NCBI GenBank assembly: GCA_001599295.1
Contig: BCGN01000007.1
Coordinates: 632,433 to 696,432 of the forward strand
Length of the DNA stretch: 64,000 nucleotides
Reading direction: 5' to 3'
DNA from: Sporopachydermia quercuum
Lineage: Eukaryota; Ascomycota; Sporopachydermiomycetes; Sporopachydermiales; Sporopachydermiaceae
In this document: positions 56,201-64,000 of the stretch, one piece after another
How positions within the stretch are numbered: position 1 is the stretch's first letter
Layout of the letters: every line of letters starts with the position of its first letter
Notes under the pieces: model-generated
The model's input: the letters and a program-made list of their open reading frames with translations, nothing else
Databases searched by the model: none
What the model was told of the DNA's origin: nothing
Program-made: the position numbers and the translations under genes

Positions 56201-57801
56201 CAAAAGCAATGATTGCGGCAGGAAATTCAATCAGAAAACAAAACTGTTTTAATTCTCACCGATTAAGTAGAAAAAGCAAAAAAAGCAATAGAAATGCTGC
56301 TAGAAAGGAACAGANATTGGAGCCAAATGGGGAGATTTTTACTGGGATTTGCAATAGCAATTATTATTTGAATCGGCCTGCAATTATTCTTAGTGACAAT
56401 AATCACAGCAACAAGGATAACAATAATAACACTTATCGCAATAAACACCCTAATAATAACTCTGCCAACAGTAATTATCAAACACTAGTTAATGCAACAG
56501 AAACAATTGCTGATAAAAACCATAATTTTAGTACAATTACTAACAAAAACTATGGCCAAAATACCCAAAATAATTACGACGACTACAAAAATTCAATTTC
56601 TAGTGCAAAAACAAATGTGCAAATACCAAAATTTGCGTCATTTTTTACTTGCCAATCTGAATTTATGAACAATGGGGATTTTGAAGGAGAGAACACAGGA
56701 GAATATGACGGAGAAAAGAGCGGAGATAATAAAGTGGGCACAAATACCCTAAACGGTAATACCGCACTATCGTATTTCCCAATTGAGAAAGCAATTTTAA
56801 CTGTTACAAACTTGATNAGTGAGGGGCAGGTTGAGAAAACTCACAGAACTGATGAGTTACTTAAAAGCTTTATAGCTTTGAAGAATCTATTGCTTGTAGA
56901 TTGTTTTGCTGTAGGTAGAAGCTGTGAGCTTGAGGTGCAAAAGGAGGTAACAGAAGAAATGTCGAAAAACTTGCCGCGAGCAATATCGGAAACAACTGCG
57001 GAAGATATCATACATAATAAAGAAACCGGAGACTTAACTACAAATACCCCACTTTTGTTTCTATGCCGCAACACTCTATACCAATTGATCCGCAAAACCA
57101 TTCTTATTATGGCATTAAAGCCGGAAGATGACCCCACTATTATTTCCGATTTAGAACTCATACTATGGGGTTTATTAATGCATGGCGGGATTTATATCAA
57201 GGTTTTCTACGGTTTTATTAGCATTTGGAAATACTTCCGAATACGTGGGGGATTCTACCCCGCAGTTTATGCCGATTATAGCCGAAACGGCAATAATACC
57301 GAAGTATTTGAGATCACAACCACAAAATTGTACTCTAGAGAAGATTTACTTTACTATATAGAAAGAATATCGGAGAAGATGTCGGAATCGAATGACGATT
57401 CTGGTAACAATCTACCTGAATTTACAAGAGATATTATATCCGAAGGGTGTCACTCGTCCTTGTTATTACCCCAAGTAATGCTAAACCGGAAATCAACACG
57501 GCTTTTAATGCTAGATAGATATTATAGCAAAGCGGAGATCATATCAGCAAGGGAAAAGCGAGGGAATTACTTAATCAGGAAATTCTCCGAAGGTGAACTT
57601 GGCTTGATTTCCCCATTGGGATTACAATGCGGGAAGGCCGAGGTTCATTCAATGATTACGCTATCAACTGATTTACTTCAATGTTGGATTTATAGTTATA
57701 CCCATTATCACAATAAGGTTCCGGAGCCATTGCTATCGTGTTTGAAATTAAGTTCAGAATTAGGATTAGGTTCGGGCTCGGGAACTAAAAGAGGGTATTA
57801 A
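53210..57801 (+). CDS. Very large Asn-rich protein with TPR-like N-terminus, possibly Est1/Smg7-like
   Basis: The frame running to 57801 has no ATG near its TPR-like start. Upstream it stays open to a TACTAAC (53363-53369) and CAG (53377). A first exon at 53210-53333 (MPKQLPKFSCLVGSS), ended by a weak GTAATG donor, restores frame through a 44-nt intron, giving about 1515 aa; this 5' model is tentative. The N-terminal block REYLIAIKLAPP, then ALAQLGIVFQKRNDFLKAAF and YHAKRLN, resembles the 14-3-3/TPR segment of Est1, Ebs1 and Smg7 (Y..A..L.P, QLGi, D.L.A.Y.Y), proteins of telomerase recruitment and mRNA decay. Long Asn-rich stretches (about 54.0-54.3 and 55.0-56.6 kb) split the protein. The C-terminal third is helical and normal in composition (LILWGLLMHGGIYIKVFYGF). 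The family assignment is weak. Confidence 0.6.
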
Positions 57802-58166
57802 ATCGGAAGAATTATGGATAAGTAAATCCTGTTTCGCTTCGGCTTATACAAACAAATATATAGTAACTATAGAGATAAGATTTTAGTGTTAGCGTAAAAG
57901 AAAAGAAAGTTAAATTGTATTCATTACTTCATTAGGCATTGATATTACTTGAAACAGATATCCGAATTGCCTGTTTAGGATATCGTTTCAGATATGTTCA
58001 TATATTTTATACTGTTCTTGCAGGTTTTGTCATGTTTGTACTTCTTCCGTTTTCTATAGAAATTCTCTGATATAGCTTCGCTGTTTGGTGCTAACGGATA
58101 CGGACTACACAAAATACATTCCGTATCCGTCCGCATCCGCATCTGCTACGGCTCAGGTGGNCTTGG
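57802..58166. other. Convergent 3' region
   Basis: AT-rich, no gene seen. It lies between the stop codons of the Asn-rich gene and the ADR1-like gene. Confidence 0.5.
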
Positions 58167-61100
58167 CTAACTTATCATTCTCAACCTTAAATGCTTACCT
58201 CGCTCATTCAAGGCTTTACTCAAATTCTTCTCACAAGGCCAAATACACAATTCCCGAACTAGCCGCTCAAAGACGCCGAGAATTTCAACTGCGGCTTCAT
58301 CTTGCCCGAATGGGGCGGACAAACCTAAAATGAGTCCCGTTCCCCCCAAAATTGCGTCAACCTTATTGAGGATCTTACTAATGCGGATGCATAAAGCTGC
58401 ATCGTCACCAGTAGTTTTAGAGCGGCGAACAAATTCGGAGATAACTAAGCCACAATCAAATAAGGTTAAAATTACATGCAAAAATGTAATTCGGGAGGCC
58501 CGCGCCACTGAGCCACCTCGTGCATGTTTTTCCCATAAGGAGACGGCGTCTGCGGCGTAGGAAGCAGCTTCATGCAAGCCATGCAGCAGTTGGGCTTCAT
58601 CCTTTTGCCGTTTGAGAGAATTCTCGGGCGGTGTAACAAATAGGGTTTCAGCGGGAACTGATTGTGGTTCAAATATCCACGTGGTGATGCGGTCAAGAGC
58701 TCGGTTCATGGAGGGATAATCTCGAGTCCATACGTACTCTTTAGTCTTAGTTAGGTCAATGAATAGGCGGATATGGCCTAAAGAGGAAAGTGGGATTGCG
58801 TCAGACATGAGCGGGGCCCCTTCGCCATTGGGAGATAAGGTTGCCGAGGGGTTGAGGGACCACAGGGCTTCCCAGGAATCTAAATCGGACAAAAGCGTAT
58901 TGAAGTGAGGGTCCGAGAACCATTCAGAAGCGGAGATGATGATGTTTGTATTCAATTGGCGGGATTTCGAGTTTGATACGGGGTGATTTTGGTTATTGTG
59001 GTTATTTCCAGGGCCGGAAGCGGAACCATTTCCGGAACCATTGCCTGAATTGAAATTAGTGTTTTGGTCTCTTCCACCGAGAACCTTTATCCCGCTTCCT
59101 CCGCTTTCCCCTTTTGCTGATAAATACTGTTTTTGGTTGAATTTCTTCCGTTCGTAGTAAATATGTTGGTGCAATGCGTACATAAGCGAGGTAAGTGTGA
59201 ATGGTGCAATTGAACCTTCCGGGGTTTGAGGGGTAACTCCTCCGGGGCCGCTATGTTCGTCTAGCACCATTCGCAAAAGCGCTTTGAACGCAAAACCCCG
59301 GAAAACCTTATTGTCCATCTCTGTATCGTTTAAATTGCCCATTTGAGTGACATTACCCCACCAGTTTTCCCAATTAGGCGCCCGCCACAGAATCTCTTCC
59401 GTGGCGGAGCCACATTCGACTAATCCGGAAACTAATGCCGGCGGAATGTTATAAAACGTGCTTAATATACATGAAATTATATGCACTGCATGTAAAGTTC
59501 GGATCCGGGACTGACATTCCACAAAATACAGCCATTTCTGACGCGGAGTAATGGATCTTAAACCCCCATTGAGCCCCGCGTTGTCAACTTTAAAATACTG
59601 TCCCATTTCCGGAGGTGCAGCATGGATACCGGCCGATTTAGATAGCGACACTAACGCTATGCTCTGCCGAACGGCTATCCCCGCAGTTAACGGATCATCC
59701 GAGAATAACCCATACATTACACTTAAAGCCAAACATTGTACCAGCCAAAGCGGGGTAATCTCATCTTTCACTCCCGAAATACACTTCCAGTTCTTCCGCC
59801 CCTCCAAATATACGTGGATGCATCTTCGAGATGCTTCGAAAAGAGCCGAGGCAACGGGAAGTTCAAAGAGGTATAAAGCACCGAGGCAACGGGAAGTTCA
59901 AAGAGGTATAAAGCACCGATAGTGGCCATTTGTAGGGCAAGCGGAGCATTTTCGGAAGTGATAATTAAGGTTGGGATGTGGACAAAAGGCATATGTTTTC
60001 CGAAATTTGAAATATAAGCTTCTAGGTATCTGTGGAGGTCCGATTCNGCAGGAATATCCGGAACTGAAGAGGAGGAGAAAGCGGGGTAGGATTTGAGGGT
60101 GTTTAGCACGTGAGAGCGGACTTCGGAGGAGAAGTGGGGTAACTGGGGAATGAAATGAGAGATCTGATGAGCCTTAGGACCGGTTCTGCCAGAATTAGGA
60201 AACAAACTTGCCTCATTTGCTTCGATTTGGGTGGAATTAGGCGAAATTGACGTTGCCGAGGTCGTGGCAGAAGTTACCGAGAAGAAATCACTACTGACAG
60301 TCGCAGGGGCGGGGGTGGGGCCAGTAGCACCAGTACTTGAGGCGGAAGGGACGAAACTGAGACCGGAGCCGGGGCCGAGATCGGAACCCGGGTCGAGACT
60401 CAACGTAGGGTTCCCTATATTGTGGCTCATGCTCCCCACCCTCCCCGCATTGTTAGAGGGGTCAATTTCATGTATAAACTGCTCGTCTAAATCCAAAACG
60501 CCGTAAATATCGCCGTAATTGTTGAAAAGCTGGGAATCAAAATTGAGCCCCGCGTTTCCTAAATCGTCGCTCAACATAGCGGGGTCAATGGTGTTTGTGT
60601 GACTTGAGTGAGGGGTATTCGATCCGTTGTTCATTGCGTCATTGTGCATTAACCCGAAGTCCCGAGCGGAAGCGGAATCCGAAGCAGAACCCGAAATTCC
60701 GGAAAGTAGGCCCGATCCGGCATTGCCCGTATGGTCTGGCGGAGTCGTCATTTCCTCATCAAGATTAACTTCTTCCAGCATCATTTCGAAATCGTCAAGG
60801 TTTTGTGGTAACATTTGCGGAGTAGAAAACATTACTTGAGCCGGGACTTTTGATAACGCCGCTCTGTCAATATCTTCTCCGTCTTTTTTGTTTGTGTAAG
60901 TAGAAGCGGAAGCGGCCGAGAAGGAGGCGGGACGGCTTCTTCTTCCGAGATTGCCAAGATTTGCATGAGGCGTTCCGAACGATTCAAATGAACTGAGAGA
61001 CCCAAAAGNATGGTTTGCGTTATTGGGGATAAGGTTATTACTATTTCCGGAGGTGGCAGAAGCGGCAGAAGCGGGACCAGGGAGACCATTGTGATTTCTG

Positions 61101-62047
61101 GGAGGAGCACCGGGGTTCACAAACCCAGAATAACCGAATCCTGCGATGGGCTGCGGGGTGATTAACCCCGAAGTGTAGATCAGCGGGGGAATCACAGGTA
61201 CTCCGTTTAAAGTTGGCGGCATTGTGCTCCGAGAGGACTCATAATGATGTGGTAGAAATCCCGAATTGTCCGTGTAAGGGATGTTTTCATCCAAAGTTGT
61301 ATTTGTATCATGTTGCACTAAATGTTTGTGGTCTAATAACGTTGAGTTAACGTCAGGAAACAGCGACGAAAAGAGTGCAGTGTGGGAGTTCGGATCCCCA
61401 CCGGAAGGGTTGGCATTGGAGGGGTTGGCGGGGTCGTTGGTGTTGTGTTCCGAAGAAAGCTCCGCGGTTCCGGGAATTCCGGGGTGTGATTTACTTGATG
61501 TGGCTGAGTCTGGTGTTGCTGTTTGTGCTGTGCCATTTGTATTTGTATTTGAACTTGTACCATTCGTCCCGTTTGTAACTCTGGCCCTTTTGCGCACTCT
61601 TCGTGACGCAAAAGGAAAATTCGCATGCAGTTTCTGTTCGTGGCGCAGCAAAAGATCCCGCCGAGCAAAACAGCGCTGACAAACCTCGCACTGGAACGGT
61701 TTTTCGTTTGTGTGGGACAATTCGTGGCGCTTCAGGTGCTCTAAACGGGCAAAAGCTCGGGTGCATGTGGCGCAAATGTGAGGTTTAGGTTTATCTGGTT
61801 TTGGGGTTGTGGCTGAGGCTGAGGCCGAGTTTGGGGTTTTTTCTGTGGCTGCTTGACTTAAAGGGGAGACTGAGTTCGGAGTGGTGGTGTTTCTGTTTGA
61901 AATATTGGAGGGGTTCGAAGGGTTGGAAGAAGATATTGGGAGCGGANCAGATGTATTTGTGGAGGATATTCCGCTTATTAGTGGGGTATTCACAGAGCTA
62001 GGAGTGGGAAAGTTTGAGGATTTGTCGGCTGGAGAGACTTCCGTCAT
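58167..62047 (-). CDS. ADR1: ADR1-like C2H2 transcription factor, frame broken by a 35-bp duplication
   Basis: Two overlapping frames (62047-59768 and 59807-58167) are one gene. The first starts [15 protein letters not shown] and has two zinc fingers: Cys92, Cys95, His108, His112 and Cys120, Cys123, His136, His141 ([39 protein letters not shown]), close to S. cerevisiae Adr1. [16 protein letters not shown] and [10 protein letters not shown] (about 367-395) match the Adr1 RRASFSAQSASSY/VKFSTPELVP block that holds regulatory Ser230. The fungal transcription factor domain spans the break. A perfect 35-bp tandem duplication (59846-59915) shifts the frame near residue 710. With a single copy the product is 1281 aa (Adr1 1323) and reads [17 protein letters not shown] without a gap. 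As written, translation ends at 59768, losing most of the regulatory domain. Adr1 activates ADH2, peroxisomal and beta-oxidation genes in glucose-poor medium. Confidence 0.88.
59846..59915. repeat. Perfect 35-bp tandem duplication inside the ADR1-like gene
   Basis: The unit at 59846-59880 (starting CCGAGGCAACGGG) is repeated without mismatch at 59881-59915, and the next four bases (CCGA) begin a third copy. Because 35 is not a multiple of three it shifts the reading frame. The absence of any difference between copies means it is either very recent or an assembly error. Confidence 0.97.
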
Positions 62048-64000
62048 TGTTGCTGGTTCTATGAGGAGAAGGTATATTGAGACACAAAGCTGTGGTCTGT
62101 CGTTTATGGAATGTTCCTAATTCAGCAATCTGTGTAATACTGGGTTCGTCTTTGTGATTTGAGCTTTTCTTTGTAGTCTACGACCTGTGTACAAGGTTGC
62201 TACGCCTGGTGCGCAGTTTTTCGGTATTTCTTGGGCAAAAATTCGGCCAGATGCCAGTTTCTCTGGTGAAACCCACTACTTACCCCGCATAAACGACTTC
62301 CCAAACGGGTGAGAACAGGTCCAAAACTGTGAGGTTGATCAAGCAGGAAACCAGAAAGAACAATTGAAAAGTTTGCTGCAATCGTTGTATGGTTTTCCTT
62401 TCGTGTTTGCTGCTGTTCTGCTAAAGCTGACCCAAAATTTGAGATTCTGAACACAATATCCCTTTTATTTATCCACAAAACTTCAATAGTCTTTGTACAA
62501 TCGGATAAGTCCAAGTTTCTATCCTTTGACCGAGAAATTATCATATAAAGAGGAAAGGAAAGAGAAATTAAGCAGTAGAAGTTGAAAGAAAAAGCAGGAA
62601 ATTTTTGGTTGGGTTTTCGCGGTAATAATAATTGTGCAAAAGACTTTTACTTTGTGCCAGTTAAACGTTTAAGGAAGAAGGAAAGACACGCGAAACAAGG
62701 TTAAGCTTATGCTTAAGGTTTTAAGTTTTGATGCAGACCAGAAGCAGCAAAAGATTAATAGGGTGAAGTTTAACTGAAGCAATTTGTACGTAAGGGGAAA
62801 CGGAAAAAGAAAAAGAGAAGTAGAAGAATGAAAGGAACANGCAAGGCCAGAGAAGACAGAGATATAGACCGATTGTGTAGATGATATTCAATTCATCTCA
62901 GAAGCTGCACTGTATTATCTGTAAAATACTTATTAATCTTTTTCTCCTTGCTTAGAATTGTCTACGTTTGAGTGTTTGGGAGGTAGTTGGGAGAGTTAGT
63001 AGGTGTGTCTTCTTTTTTTTTTCAATATAAGTTTCTGATTTTTTTGTTCTCCTTCCTTTTCTTGGTTGCCTTTAATATGAATTCAGATTTTATTTTGTGC
63101 TAGGCACTGAAGATTATCGCGTGATTGGCTAATAGTTCTTTTTCTTTCTTTTGCCTAACCTATTACTGGCAGTTTTCAACCAATTCAATGTCGTTTTTAT
63201 CAAATTTAAGCATACTTTATAATAATAGATGAAAAGCTGGTTTTTAATGGGACTTTAGGCAGATAGATTGAGTCATAATTTAACTGGGAGTTAAGTGGAA
63301 ATTGAGACTCCAACATCAAGGCAAGGGATTCCGGGTAAATCGTGGGTTCTGGGGTTACCGTTTTGATAAAACTGTGATAAACAGGCCGGAATTTTACGAC
63401 TAAGTGTTGGTCAATTATTGTGGGGATATGAAAATATCAATTTAACATTGGTAGAAAATAATACTGGTACGTTTCTTTCTTTTTCTTCCATCTTCATTGT
63501 GGAAAACCCCATAATAAACGGTCATCATCATTTCAAGAAAAGCATCAAACGCCGTTGAAACATTGGTATAACCTAGAATGTGGGGCAATTGAAATGATTT
63601 ACGTACAACATGTGGAAAATGAAAATACAGTTTGATCAAAAGTTGAATCTTATTTGAATATAGTAATGACTACTGTTTTTAGTAAATATTGAATGCGGGG
63701 AAACTACCGATTTAGTTCATGCTCCACAATTCAACCACCATCACCCACCCGAAAACAGTAAATTGTCCTCAACTTAATTTATCCTAAGTTGACCAAGAAT
63801 CCTAACGTTAACCGAATATTTATGTCCGAATAAAACTTTAATTGGGTTCTGCAACAAAATCTAATTAATCAACTTGTTTCAAACAAATTAATGTCAATCG
63901 ACCCTTTATTGACCAATTATAAGCAGTTTCATAAGGTAAATGCAACGAACAATAAAGAATATAGTAATTAACTTCATGGAAATAAGCTATCACCTGAAAT
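62048..64000. other. Upstream region of the ADR1-like gene to the window end
   Basis: Nearly 2 kb without a supported gene. It includes poly-T and A/G-rich tracts (around 62790-62830 and 63010-63025), as in long promoters of glucose-regulated factors. A short - strand frame at 63639-63442 is not convincing. Confidence 0.45.

Noticed and set aside
58140-58215. Possible 3' intron in the ADR1-like gene (GTAAGC near its stop)
   Set aside because: No TACTAAC-type branch motif or coding continuation was found after it.
58085-58333. 82-codon + strand frame near the end of the ADR1-like gene
   Set aside because: It is antisense to the conserved C-terminal part of the ADR1-like coding region and has no independent support.

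Overview
The window looks like nuclear DNA of an ascomycetous budding yeast. It carries recognisable orthologues of SAS10, RPC53, ATG9, POL4, CTO1 (YCR015C), BAS1, RAD9 and ADR1. Introns are few, short and sit at the 5' ends of genes, with GTAAGT-like donors and TACTAAC-like branch points. CTG codons fall where Leu is expected (for example the conserved Leu in the second BAS1 Myb repeat), so the standard code fits better than the CUG-Ser or CUG-Ala codes. Genes are sparse for a yeast, with 1-4 kb gaps and one desert of about 9 kb. I cannot name the species.

Layout: 0-10.2 kb holds the 5' end of an unknown gene running off the left edge (-), SAS10 (-) and RPC53 (+) sharing one divergent promoter, and ATG9 (+). 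From 10.2 to 19.4 kb is a desert. It contains a heavily decayed Ty1/copia pol fossil on the + strand (about 12.9-15.2 kb) and an unidentified decayed coding region on the - strand (about 15.3-18.3 kb), and it ends at an intron-bearing tRNA-Arg(ACG). From 19.9 to 39.5 kb lie POL4 (-), a CTO1-like HAD phosphatase (+), the purine/histidine regulator BAS1 (-), a WKF-domain protein (+), a full-length CAND1-like HEAT protein (+), a trimethyllysine dioxygenase (-) and an unrecognised Ser-rich protein (+). From 39.5 kb to the end the sequence is richer in CG-containing words. It holds a transcription-type cyclin (+), a Zn2Cys6 regulator (+), RAD9 (-), a huge Asn-rich protein with a possible Est1/Smg7-like TPR (+), and an ADR1-like C2H2 regulator (-) whose frame is broken by a perfect 35-bp tandem duplication.

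The genes do not form one pathway. Themes are transcription control (BAS1, ADR1-like, Zn2Cys6 factor, cyclin, RPC53), genome maintenance (POL4, RAD9), ribosome biogenesis (SAS10, probably the WKF protein), autophagy (ATG9) and carnitine synthesis (trimethyllysine dioxygenase). I found no convincing new multi-gene system. The most useful observations are the ADR1-like duplication, hidden 5' exons including an 11-nt first exon in POL4, AAG-type 3' splice sites, the tRNA-Arg intron, the two fossil stretches in the desert, and the Asn-rich Est1-like candidate.
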